Translations under genes and position numbers: made by a program
The notes under the pieces: model-generated
The model's input: only the letters and a program-made list of their open reading frames with translations
Database searches by the model: none
What the model was told of the DNA's origin: nothing
NCBI GenBank assembly: GCA_017399035.1
Contig: JAFQEM010000022.1
Location: forward strand, 1 to 64,000
Direction: 5' to 3'
DNA: 64,000 nucleotides
Source of the DNA: Clostridia bacterium
GTDB lineage: Bacteria > Bacillota > Clostridia > Christensenellales > Borkfalkiaceae
Shown: positions 34,438 to 42,875 of the stretch, piece after piece
Layout: every line of letters starts with the position of its first letter
Position numbering within the stretch: position 1 is the stretch's first letter

Positions 34438-36573
34438 ATGAGTTCAAAAATTAAGTGCATATTACTACCTGTTTTAAGCATCTTTTTAGTGTTCTGCATT
34501 GCGTTATCGGCAAATTTAATTTCTAACAACGGCACGCATTCCGCTTACGCAATCGACACGGAAACTCAAACGGAAACAGAGCCCGTCAAAGAAGTTTACG
34601 AATGGACTGCAGACACAACTGGTTTAGAGTTTATCGAAGACGGAAGTGGCAATGGTGCGGGAAAACTTGTTAGCCCATTAAAAGGTATCATTAGTACCGA
34701 TAAGAGCGCATATGACGTTATTATTAAAAAGGCTATAACAATCAATGGACTTGATTCAGTTGGTGGTGCTAATACAGGTATCGGTTTTATAACCTACTTT
34801 GAGAACAACCCTTATACGAGCGATGGTAATAGATGGCAAAATACCCCACGTTTAAGACTCTATTCAGATTGTTTTTATGTAAGTAATGCGTTTGGTAGGG
34901 GTAATAGCGGTATAGGTCAAGTTGATACGCAGTATAAATATAACAAATCCCCAGATTATGATAGAACTGATGGTTATCATCCTTATAATAAGTGGGTTAG
35001 TGGTGCGCAAGGATTACCTGATGGCGACTATTACGTTTATTTTGGAATAGAGAATAACTTTGTTGATGCAACTGCTGAAGTAAAGGTTGTTGAAAGTTTT
35101 GATATCTACGTTAAGTTGACGAATATTGAAGGAACGGAAACTTTTATTGATTACACTTTCAATCAAGTTCCCTTAACAGCAATGACAATGGACCTTTCTG
35201 AAGATGAAGGCAACATGTTTTATATTTCTTCAAATCATAACTTGGGCGCATCTGCAACACCTAAATTTAGAGAATTTTCACAATATGCAAAAGTTGACGC
35301 TCTAGAACACGACGAAGATATAAGTTATTACTGGAATAAAACTGCAAAAGACGCTTCTGACGCTAATAAAGGTCTTGAACCAAGTAACGATATTAAAGTT
35401 GTAAAAGATTTAGAGTTAACGGTAGATTCTTATTTCTATACGCCAGATTTTGACAATAGATTTTCTTTCAAATTTGTTGCAGACGATTCTGAAGGATACT
35501 TTACTAATTATGGTAAAGTGAAATTTGTTTTCGGACAGAGGTGGACTGGTACCGTTTTCTATCTTGATTACAAGGCGGATAAGATTGGTATATATACTAA
35601 TAAACCTAGTGAGGTAGAAAAGTCTACTGCGTTTGTTCTTGATATTGAAAAGGCTTATAAAGTTTCTTTAGTTATTAGGGATATTCGTGATAACGAAGGC
35701 GAATTGATTTATCGTTTGCCAACGATAGACGTTGCGGAAATAGGAAACGAAACCAACTGTGTTTCATTATGTATGATTTCAAACGATTTAGTGGTGTATG
35801 ACCCCACGGTTTCGACTGGTGGTTCTTCTTTCGTAGAAACACACTTTAAGGTACAAGATAAAGACGACTACTATTATACTGACGATAGATACGGTTTTAG
35901 ATGTACCCTTTCTGCAATTGAGCCTTGGTATGATTTGACGGTGGTTGACGGCGAAACTACCAAGACTGACAAAATTAAAGGCGGTAACGAAGTAGTTACT
36001 CTTACAAAAGGTGCAGACGAAGGCAAAACCTTTATCGGTTGGTTAACTAGCGCAAATGAAAACGAAATTTATACGATAGGCAAAGCGCCCTTAAATGAAA
36101 ACACTACGTATACCGCTCTTTATCTTGACACGTTTGCCGTAATAAACGAAGCGGATATCAAATTAGGCAACGTTCAATTAAGATATAGGGCAACAATAAA
36201 GGCAAGTGATTGGGAAACCGTTAATAAGTTTGTAACGTTCGGCTTTAACGTTGTAAGTGGCATTACACCGCTTTCAGTAAACGACGGTGTTGAACTTATT
36301 GGCGACGGCGAAGAAAAAACCTTAAATATAGTATTTGCGGTTGATGAAGTAAATTATCAAACTGAATACGTTGCAAAGGCAACTTTCACCGTAACTTACG
36401 CAAATGAAGATGGCGTGGTAACCGTTGAAACCAAAACTTGGTGCAAAAACTCTGCGTCGCATATCGCTAAATATGCGTTAGATAACCCTGAAGAAGTTGG
36501 CGCAACTAACGGATGGAGTCAAGCGTATATTGATGAGTTTAATAGAATTATAGGGGAGGTAGCAGGAGAATAA
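34438..36573 (+). CDS. Secreted lectin-like protein with an InlB-type repeat and a shared C-terminal domain
   Basis: 711 residues with a signal peptide (ending near THSAYA). Two lectin-like regions (about 40-280 and 320-490, the latter with KVKFVFGQRWTGTVFYLDYKADKIGIYT) are followed by one InlB-like unit (VVTLTKGADEGKTFIGWL). The C-terminal domain (about 575-711: QLRYRATIKASDW ... VNYQTEYVAKATFTVTYANEDG) resembles the N-terminal domain of the protein at 48414. No anchor is visible. The gene starts 4 bases after the previous stop, and the 43-residue peptide gene follows 90 bases later. Confidence 0.7.
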   Translation: MSSKIKCILLPVLSIFLVFCIALSANLISNNGTHSAYAIDTETQTETEPVKEVYEWTADTTGLEFIEDGSGNGAGKLVSPLKGIISTDKSAYDVIIKKAITINGLDSVGGANTGIGFITYFENNPYTSDGNRWQNTPRLRLYSDCFYVSNAFGRGNSGIGQVDTQYKYNKSPDYDRTDGYHPYNKWVSGAQGLPDGDYYVYFGIENNFVDATAEVKVVESFDIYVKLTNIEGTETFIDYTFNQVPLTAMTMDLSEDEGNMFYISSNHNLGASATPKFREFSQYAKVDALEHDEDISYYWNKTAKDASDANKGLEPSNDIKVVKDLELTVDSYFYTPDFDNRFSFKFVADDSEGYFTNYGKVKFVFGQRWTGTVFYLDYKADKIGIYTNKPSEVEKSTAFVLDIEKAYKVSLVIRDIRDNEGELIYRLPTIDVAEIGNETNCVSLCMISNDLVVYDPTVSTGGSSFVETHFKVQDKDDYYYTDDRYGFRCTLSAIEPWYDLTVVDGETTKTDKIKGGNEVVTLTKGADEGKTFIGWLTSANENEIYTIGKAPLNENTTYTALYLDTFAVINEADIKLGNVQLRYRATIKASDWETVNKFVTFGFNVVSGITPLSVNDGVELIGDGEEKTLNIVFAVDEVNYQTEYVAKATFTVTYANEDGVVTVETKTWCKNSASHIAKYALDNPEEVGATNGWSQAYIDEFNRIIGEVAGE

Positions 36574-36663
36574 GAAAGTTTTTTCTAACCGAAACACACG
36601 GCAAACTCGGTTTAAAGAAAATAACGCTCTTATAGCTCAATGCTAGTTAAAGGAGGATTAAAT

Positions 36664-36795
36664 ATGAAAAAATTATATAGAAAACCTGAAATTAGTTTAA
36701 TGGCCCTTATGATTACAGACGTGCTTTGGGGCAGTGGCGACGTTGTGTTTGACGACTGGATTACTGGCCCTGGTATGGATGACGGCAAATTGTAA
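36664..36795 (+). CDS. 43-residue peptide, DDW family member 1
   Basis: The reading frame MKKLYRKPEISLMALMITDV...DDW...DDGKL lies behind an ideal AAAGGAGGATTAAAT ribosome site. It shares the pattern MKKxYxxPExxL, an Asp, a Ser and a late DDW with the peptide at 48299. There is no hydrophobic signal segment or cysteine, and the C-terminal half is acidic. I have seen short unnamed proteins beginning MKKxYxKPEI in gut Firmicutes and Bacteroidetes but know no function. It could be a leader-bearing peptide (RiPP-like), a chaperone or tag, or a regulatory leader. No modifying enzyme is nearby. Confidence 0.7.
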   Translation: MKKLYRKPEISLMALMITDVLWGSGDVVFDDWITGPGMDDGKL

Positions 36796-36806
36796 GAAAC
36801 AACTTA

Positions 36807-36834
36807 CGTTCCCCACGAAAAATCGTGGGGAACG
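36807..36834 (+). other. GC-rich hairpin after the peptide gene
   Basis: CGTTCCCCACGA pairs with TCGTGGGGAACG (12 pairs, loop AAAA). It is followed by A residues, not T, so it is a poor plus-strand terminator and a good minus-strand one. It more likely protects or processes the mRNA 3' end of the peptide transcript. Confidence 0.6.
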
Positions 36835-36861
36835 AAAAAAAATTTATTTGAGGGAATACTT

Positions 36862-37959
36862 ATGTTCTTAAAATGTAAACCTTGTGTGTTCGTTGTAGGT
36901 AACGAATACGAAATAGTTATTAACACCGCTGAAAACGGAATTATCGGAGTTTCCGTTGGTGGTCAAATTTATTACGAAGAAAACTCTGGTGCACTATACT
37001 CTGAAAAAAATTTTGCAAAAATCCGCGTTCCTCAAGGTGTTTTAGACGGCGCGGAAAAATATGCAGTTGAATATAGAAAAACCATAATTCGCCGTGGTTA
37101 CGGCTCTCTTATGGATGAAAAACAAAGGGTTGAATTTGAATTTAAACCTCTTAAAAAAACTCAAGATATTAAAATTTATCACGTTGCAGACGTGCATTAT
37201 AATTTTGAAATTTTTGAAAAAGTTTGTTCTTTCTTTGGTAACGAACTTGATTTGTTAGTAGTAAACGGCGATATCGGTGAAGTGGAAACGATAGAAAATT
37301 ACGAAGACGTTTTAAAATTTGTTGGCAATATATCAAATGGTAAAATCCCCGTTATTTTTAGCCGTGGCAATCACGACGTTAGGGGACACCTTGCAGAACG
37401 CTTTACCGATTATTTTCCCGCAAACGGCAAAAAAACTTATTTTAATTTTGAGGTGGGTTGTCTTAAAGGTATAGTTCTAGATTGCGGAGAAGATAAACGC
37501 GACGAACATATCGATAGAAATGCAACTGTGCCAGACGTTTATGGCGGTGTAAATATCTTCCACGACTTCAGACTTCGTGAAAGGGATTTTTTACAGAATT
37601 TAATTTTTAGAAAAGACGATAAAATCACTTTTGCAGTTTCGCACATCAGTCCTTCTTATACCACTTCTTCGGGAAATCCAGTGTTCGATATAGAACGAGA
37701 AGTTTACGCCGAGTGGATTAAAGAACTTGAACGTTTGGGAATTAAATTTATGCTCACGGGGCATTTACATAAAGTAGACATTTTACCCGCTTTTGACGAA
37801 CGCAGTATTTTACCTGCAAATTACCCTGTAATCGTTGGTTCAGAGTGTTATAAAGGCAAGTTTATGGGCACGGCAATAACGCTTAATAAAGACGGTATGA
37901 AAGTTCAATTTACCGATCAAGAGTTGCACGTGGTTAGCGAACAGTGGATAAATTTTTAG
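36862..37959 (+). CDS. Calcineurin-like metallophosphoesterase
   Basis: 365 residues, no signal peptide. The metal-binding motifs occur in order: DVHY (about 109), GDIG, GNHD, SHIS and GHLH, so the dinuclear metal site is complete. An N-terminal beta-sandwich of about 95 residues (purple-acid-phosphatase-like) precedes the catalytic domain. The ribosome site is GAGGG. The gene lies between the peptide gene and the alpha-galactosidase gene, 24 bases before the latter, so it may dephosphorylate a sugar phosphate or nucleotide of this pathway; the substrate is not deducible. Confidence 0.82.
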   Translation: MFLKCKPCVFVVGNEYEIVINTAENGIIGVSVGGQIYYEENSGALYSEKNFAKIRVPQGVLDGAEKYAVEYRKTIIRRGYGSLMDEKQRVEFEFKPLKKTQDIKIYHVADVHYNFEIFEKVCSFFGNELDLLVVNGDIGEVETIENYEDVLKFVGNISNGKIPVIFSRGNHDVRGHLAERFTDYFPANGKKTYFNFEVGCLKGIVLDCGEDKRDEHIDRNATVPDVYGGVNIFHDFRLRERDFLQNLIFRKDDKITFAVSHISPSYTTSSGNPVFDIEREVYAEWIKELERLGIKFMLTGHLHKVDILPAFDERSILPANYPVIVGSECYKGKFMGTAITLNKDGMKVQFTDQELHVVSEQWINF

Positions 37960-37983
37960 GAAACAAACAAACGGAGAAAATAA

Positions 37984-40041
37984 ATGGCTTGTAAAAAAAT
38001 CGTTTTCAATAACGCTGAATTTGAAATAATTGACGGTAAAATTTACCTTACTAAATTTGGTTTTGTTAAGGCAAAAAAAGAAAAAATAGAATTGTTTAAT
38101 TTTGTGGAAGCGCAGGTTGCTGGCGAAAATAAAAATTCTCATCTAGGTGTTAAAACCGCTTACTCTTCAGAGAGTAAAAAGTTTAAATATCTTTCGCATA
38201 AAATAGATAAAAACCTTTTATCTATAACTTTAGCATCTAATTTTTTAGAAGTAACCGTTTTCTTTACCTGTTACGAAAATTGCAACACCGTAAGGGTTTT
38301 TTCGCAGTATAAAAATATTTTTAATGAAGATTTGGTGCTTGAAGAAGTTTCGGCTTTTTGTTTTACTGGTATAGGCGAAAACGGTGTTGATGATGCTAAA
38401 AATCTTAATTTTTATTCGTTTATACAGAGCCATCATGCAGAGTGCCAAGTTCGTAAAAAATCCTTTTATGAACACGGTTTATTCCGTGGAAACTGCGAAA
38501 GCCAAAAAAGAATTTCTTTCGCAAACGTGGGCAGTTGGTCAACCAAAGAGCAATTACCACAAGGTATAATTGAAAATTCTCGTACAAAAGATTGTTTGAT
38601 GTTTCAAATAGAAAGCAATAATAGTTGGTATTATGAGATTGCAGATAAAGACCAAGAATATTATTTGTATCTTTGCGGTGGCAATCAAACGTTCACAAGT
38701 TGGAGCAAAAAACTATGCGTGGGCGAAAATTATCAATCGGTTAGTGTTGCAATTTCTTTCGGCTCGTCTGTTGACGAAGTTATTGAACAAATGACCGATT
38801 ACAGAAGAAACATTGCTTATAAAATCGAAATAGATAAGCATTTGCCGTCAATTTTCAATGAATATATGCACTTATCATGGGATAGCCCCAACGAAGAACG
38901 CGTTTTAAATATTGCTAAAGATATTGCAAAAACTGGGGTAGAATATTACGTTATAGACTGCGGTTGGCACGACGAACAACCTGCCGATGTAATTTATAAA
39001 TATGTTGGAAAATGGCGTGAGAGCAAAACCAGATTCCCTAACGGGTTAAAGAAATCTATCGATTATATTCACTCGCTCGGCTTAAAGGCAGGACTATGGA
39101 TTGAGCCAGAAATAGTGGGATATTTGTGTCAGGAAATGATTGATTTTTATGGCGACGAGTGTTTTTTGAAAAGATATGGCAAAAAGATTTGCGTAATGGA
39201 CAGATATTTTCTTGATTTTACCAAAGAAAAGGTAGTAAATTATTTGACCGAAACTATGAGATATATGGTTGAAGACCTTGGTGCAGATTACGTAAAATTG
39301 GACTATAACCAAGATTTGGGTATAGGCACTGAAAATAATGGTTTAACGTTTGGCGAAGGGCTTGAAAACAATGCAATCGCTTACTTAAAGTGGGTGGATA
39401 TATTAAAAGAAAAATTCCCCAAAACGCTCTTTGAAACGTGTTCCTCGGGTGGAATGAGAATGGACTATAAAACCCTTTCTAACTTTACCATAGTTTCAAC
39501 GTCTGACCAAATAAGTTATATTAAATATCCTTACATAGTGGGCAACGTTTTATCAGCAGTTTTGCCAGAACAGGCTGCAGTGTGGAGTTATCCTGTGGAT
39601 AGGGCAGTGGAAGAAGTTACTAAAGAACAGGTTATTATGAATATGATAAACTCGTTTTTAGGCAGAATGCACCTTGCAAGTAATATCGGGCTTTTAGACG
39701 AACAAAAAAGGTTTTTAGTTTATGAAGGTGTTGAATATTATAAAACACTTGCACCGATTAAGGGTAAACTTTATCCCTATTTCCCACAAGGATTTGCGGA
39801 ATTTTTTGCGGATAACGTTTGCGTAGGTCTATTAGATAAACGCAACAAAAAGGCTTATTTGGGTGTGTGGAATTTAACCAAAGCAGGCGAGTTTACCGTT
39901 AAATTACATAGTAATATCGCGCACGCATGCATTTCGTATCCAAAAAACGAAAGTTTAGATTTTTCTTTTAACGGCAATCTGTTGACCGTTAAATTTGAAA
40001 AAGAAATTCAAGCAAGATTTTTTGAAATTGATTTTAGTTAA
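37984..40041 (+). CDS. GH36 alpha-galactosidase
   Basis: 685 residues, cytoplasmic. An N-terminal beta-supersandwich precedes the (beta/alpha)8 barrel, which carries YVIDCGWHDEQP, AGLWIEPEIVG, the nucleophile motif KLDYNQD (Asp440) and the acid/base in SDQ (Asp508), with the family loop CSSGGMRMDY between them. All GH36 hallmarks are present at normal length. It should release terminal alpha-galactose from imported oligosaccharides. Co-transcribed with the phosphoesterase upstream. Confidence 0.9.
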   Translation: MACKKIVFNNAEFEIIDGKIYLTKFGFVKAKKEKIELFNFVEAQVAGENKNSHLGVKTAYSSESKKFKYLSHKIDKNLLSITLASNFLEVTVFFTCYENCNTVRVFSQYKNIFNEDLVLEEVSAFCFTGIGENGVDDAKNLNFYSFIQSHHAECQVRKKSFYEHGLFRGNCESQKRISFANVGSWSTKEQLPQGIIENSRTKDCLMFQIESNNSWYYEIADKDQEYYLYLCGGNQTFTSWSKKLCVGENYQSVSVAISFGSSVDEVIEQMTDYRRNIAYKIEIDKHLPSIFNEYMHLSWDSPNEERVLNIAKDIAKTGVEYYVIDCGWHDEQPADVIYKYVGKWRESKTRFPNGLKKSIDYIHSLGLKAGLWIEPEIVGYLCQEMIDFYGDECFLKRYGKKICVMDRYFLDFTKEKVVNYLTETMRYMVEDLGADYVKLDYNQDLGIGTENNGLTFGEGLENNAIAYLKWVDILKEKFPKTLFETCSSGGMRMDYKTLSNFTIVSTSDQISYIKYPYIVGNVLSAVLPEQAAVWSYPVDRAVEEVTKEQVIMNMINSFLGRMHLASNIGLLDEQKRFLVYEGVEYYKTLAPIKGKLYPYFPQGFAEFFADNVCVGLLDKRNKKAYLGVWNLTKAGEFTVKLHSNIAHACISYPKNESLDFSFNGNLLTVKFEKEIQARFFEIDFS

Positions 40042-40128
40042 AAAAATTGAACAAAAAGCAAAAAATAGTTGAAAAACAAAAAGATAAGTATTAATATAAA
40101 ACCAGTATATAGTTTTAAGGAGAAAATT

Positions 40129-41124
40129 ATGGCTAATTTTGAAGAAAGGGCTTTGCTTATATCAAATGCAGACGTGCAAAAATACGTAACGGTTGAAGAC
40201 GTTATAGAGATTGTAGAAAAAACGTGGACGTGGTTTGGTAACGACCAAATTATTATGCCTCCAAAGATTACTACCGATATGTCAAGTGCTGGCGTTGACG
40301 GTTGGTTTAACTCAATGCCTAACTATATTAAGCCTCTTGATATTGCAGGTATTAAAGTGGTTGGCGGTTACAATGGCAATAAGAAAAAGGGCATGCCCTA
40401 TATTAAGGCTAACGTTTTACTCACAGACCCACACAGCGGTATGTTAAAGGCTTTAGTGGCTGGTGACTGGATTTCTGATATGAGAACAGGTGCTCAACCT
40501 GCAATAATGTGCAAACGGCTTGCGTATAAGACGGATACTGTTACCATTATCGGCGCAGGTTTACAAGGTTATACTAGTTTACTTTGTATGACAAAACTTT
40601 TAGATATTAAAAAAGTTTACGTTTGTGACTTGAGTGAACAAGCAAGGCTCAATTTTATTGCAAAGTTTGATGGAACGGGCATTGAATTTGTTTCTTGTAT
40701 AGATAATCAATCGGCTTGTGAAGATAGTGATATTATAATAACAGTAACCACCGCAGACGCAGACCTCGTTAAAGCGTCTTGGGTAAAAGAAGGGGCGTTA
40801 GTTATAACTATGGGTTCGTTTAAGGAAGTTGAGTTTGACGTAGTTCGTCAAGCGGACGTAATTGCTGTTGACCACGTTGCCCAAGCGTTGCATAGAGGAA
40901 ACTTAAAACCGCTTGCAGAACTTGGCGAGATTGACGAACATTCTTTCGATATAGAAATAGGGCTTTTGCTTGCAGGCAAGCAAACGTACACCCCCGACCC
41001 AAAAAAGCGCGTTTACGCTCAAATAGTAGGTATGGGTTGTCCAGACGTTGCTGTTGCTGAAACGGCAAGATTACGCGCAGAAAAGGCAAAAGATAACGTT
41101 AAAGTTTTTGATGTTCAAGGTTAA
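40129..41124 (+). CDS. Ornithine cyclodeaminase / mu-crystallin family protein
   Basis: 331 residues from ATG 40129 (AAGGAG seven bases upstream; the longer frame from 40069 has no site). A central Rossmann fold carries VTIIGAGLQGYTSLLCM and VYVCDLSEQA; the substrate-side motif reads MRTGAQPA where most members have RTGAASA. The family is NAD(P)-dependent and includes ornithine cyclodeaminase, ketimine reductases and opine or alanine dehydrogenases. Its presence at the end of a sugar operon suggests an amino-sugar or amino-acid-linked substrate, but this is a guess. Confidence 0.82.
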   Translation: MANFEERALLISNADVQKYVTVEDVIEIVEKTWTWFGNDQIIMPPKITTDMSSAGVDGWFNSMPNYIKPLDIAGIKVVGGYNGNKKKGMPYIKANVLLTDPHSGMLKALVAGDWISDMRTGAQPAIMCKRLAYKTDTVTIIGAGLQGYTSLLCMTKLLDIKKVYVCDLSEQARLNFIAKFDGTGIEFVSCIDNQSACEDSDIIITVTTADADLVKASWVKEGALVITMGSFKEVEFDVVRQADVIAVDHVAQALHRGNLKPLAELGEIDEHSFDIEIGLLLAGKQTYTPDPKKRVYAQIVGMGCPDVAVAETARLRAEKAKDNVKVFDVQG

Positions 41125-41159
41125 AACAAAATTAGAATAAAACAATTACTTCATTTATG

Positions 41160-41196
41160 AAATGCACCCCGAAATTTAGATATTCGGGGTGCATTT
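41160..41196 (+). terminator. Intrinsic terminator of the GH36/cyclodeaminase operon
   Basis: AAATGCACCCCGAA pairs with TTCGGGGTGCATTT (14 pairs), then AGTTTTCC. It lies 36 bases after the cyclodeaminase stop. Confidence 0.85.
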
Positions 41197-41718
41197 AGTT
41201 TTCCTATTTAATTGCTCAACAACTTTAATGTTTTTTATATCTCATTTTTATAGTAAAAGGCGAGAATATCCTAAAATGATAATTGCACGAACAAGAAATC
41301 CCGAATATCAATATGAGGGAGTGAAAATTGTTGACGTGGCAGATTGGCTACTGAACAAATAGCCTGCTTCCCAAATATCAAAAAACGATAAAATTGGAAC
41401 TTTCAAACAAAAGAAAAAGAAATTAGAACTTGGATTGACGTCTAAGTTCTAATTTTTTGTTATTAACTATAATTATGATTGTCTAATTAGACTCGATATT
41501 AAAACTATTTTAGACTATTATAAAATATATATTTTCAAAACGCTCAAACAAATGAAATTATCGCCAAAACATCAATGACGTCAGGGAGCGTAAATTAGTT
41601 ATTTAACAGGATAAGCGTATCAAGTAAAGTTTTATAAAAAATATATTAAAAAGTAGAAAAAAAGGTGCTATTTTAGTGAAATTTTATGTTTTTGTCCATA
41701 TATTTGAATTTTTATCTA
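41197..41718. other. Non-coding stretch with debris
   Basis: There is no full gene in these 520 bases. A 28-codon frame at 41276-41362 (ending VKIVDVADWLLNK) looks like a gene tail but is too short to name. A perfect hairpin AATTAGAACTT/AAGTTCTAATT plus T tract (41421-41460) is a terminator. The rest is AT-rich without recognisable structure. Confidence 0.5.
41421..41459 (+). terminator. Intrinsic terminator in the debris region
   Basis: AATTAGAACTT (41421-41431) pairs with AAGTTCTAATT (41444-41454), followed by TTTTTG. No intact gene precedes it, so it is probably left over from a deleted gene. Confidence 0.7.
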
Positions 41719-41748
41719 TTGCATTTGATATAAAACGCGTGGTATAAT
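41719..41748 (+). promoter_or_regulatory. Promoter of the broken fucosidase-like gene
   Basis: TTGCAT (41719-41724), an 18-base spacer and a perfect TATAAT (41743-41748). It drives the truncated reading frame at 41806 and would transcribe antisense into the recombinase remnant. Confidence 0.7.
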
Positions 41749-41805
41749 ATACAAAAAACGATTTTAAAAGGGAAAATTTTGTACAACGGGGCGGTTTAGA
41801 CGGCA

Positions 41806-41915
41806 ATGGAAAACAAGTTTGCTTACATAGAAAAATTTAAGAGATATGGCTTTGGAATGTTCGTGCATTTTGGAATTTATAGCGTTATAGGTCAAGGTGA
41901 GTGGGCTTTAAACAT
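41806..41915 (+). pseudogene. 5' fragment of a GH29 alpha-L-fucosidase-like gene
   Basis: About 37 codons, FKRYGFGMFVHFGIYSVIGQGEWAL, match the conserved start of GH29 enzymes (KFGMFxHWGxYSVxGxGEW). The frame then runs into sequence antisense to the serine recombinase and ends at 42009. The catalytic part is absent, so the gene is dead. It had its own promoter. Confidence 0.62.
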
Positions 41916-42732
41916 ATTGAACGTAGATAGTAATATCAACAACAAGGTCTTCAAGTATTTCTTTGCGTATCATAGATTTATTGCAACTGTTTTCGTGTTT
42001 TCTTCCTGAACATTTATAGTATCTTTTAACTTGTCCGTTATTTCCTGTGCCAGATTCTGAGGCAATAGGCTTTCCACAGTATCCACATTTAACAAGGTTT
42101 TTTAATAAATAAACAGCGGTGGAATCGTGTTTTCCGTAATGATTTTCTTCTATTTTATTTCTTACAATATTATAAGTTTATTCTGAAACAATGCGGGGGA
42201 ACATATCGGGAAAGGATTCTCCCTTGTATTTATATATACCAGCGTACTTTTCACTTTTAAGTATAAAGTAAATTGCTGTTCTTGAAAGCGGTCTGCCTTT
42301 ATTTTTTACACCACGCTTATCTAGTACGGCTTTTATATCTTTAACAAAAACACCTGATGCGTATTGCTCATAAATATATCTAACGACGGACGCTTCTTCT
42401 TCGTGAATAACTATTTTCTTATCAACTATTTTATAACCAAATGGGGTGTAAACCCCTTGAAACGTGCCTTTTTGTCTACTTTCGTTTAATCCACGCTTTA
42501 CTTTTTGCGATAGTTCTGCCGAATAATATTCCGCCATACCTCCAAGTAAAGACTCTAAAATAATACCTTCTGGCGTTTCGGGAATGTTTTCGGTGGCGGA
42601 TATAAGTTTTATACCGTTATCTCGTAAAGTCTTTTTATGTATAGCCGACTCATATTTGTTGCGAGAAAATCGGTCAAGTTTATATACTAAAACGAAATCC
42701 CACGTTTTTTTAGACCAGTTTAATTTTAACAA
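41911..42732 (-). pseudogene. Broken large serine recombinase
   Basis: On the minus strand the frame opens within the catalytic domain (WDFVLVYKLDRFSRNKYESA; the catalytic serine region is lost) and runs through the ATENIPETPEG...GMAEYYSAEL helix and the recombinase domain. It meets an in-frame TAA at 42180-42178 where relatives have Gln (VSE-stop-TYNIV), then continues in the same frame through the zinc ribbon (CGYCGKP...CSG...C) to about 41911. It is truncated at the N-terminus and carries a nonsense change. Such recombinases move conjugative transposons and prophages; no element partner is left beside it. Confidence 0.85.
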
Positions 42733-42754
42733 CTATTATAAGAAAATGTTTTAC

Positions 42755-42846
42755 TTGCAAAATAATGCAAAATAGTTGCTCTAAACTGTTAAACATACAA
42801 AATGGATTAACAAATACTTGATTATATTCTTAACAACATTTAAAAT
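42755..42846 (+). promoter_or_regulatory. Operator-like site and promoter of the 42876 operon
   Basis: TTGCAAAATAATGCAA (42755-42770) is the reverse complement of TTGCATTATTTTGCAA, almost identical to the sites around the third AraC gene. Downstream, TTGATT (42818-42823), a 17-base spacer and TAAAAT (42841-42846) form a good promoter with a start near 42853. The layout suggests control by the AraC protein encoded at 47025. Confidence 0.68.
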
Positions 42847-42875
42847 ATATACCAAAAATTGAAAAGGGGAAGATT

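Noticed and set aside
36664..36795. Calling the small peptide a lasso or lanthipeptide precursor
   Set aside because: There is no cyclase, lanthionine synthetase, radical-SAM enzyme or dedicated exporter in the window, and this copy has no cysteine.
40820..41089. Minus-strand 89-codon frame in the cyclodeaminase gene
   Set aside because: Gln/Leu/Arg-rich shadow of a conserved sense-strand enzyme.
3794..42732. One large integrative element from the PcfJ block to the serine recombinase
   Set aside because: The 29 kb between holds ordinary sugar-utilisation genes; the recombinase is truncated on its own, and no matching terminal repeats were seen.
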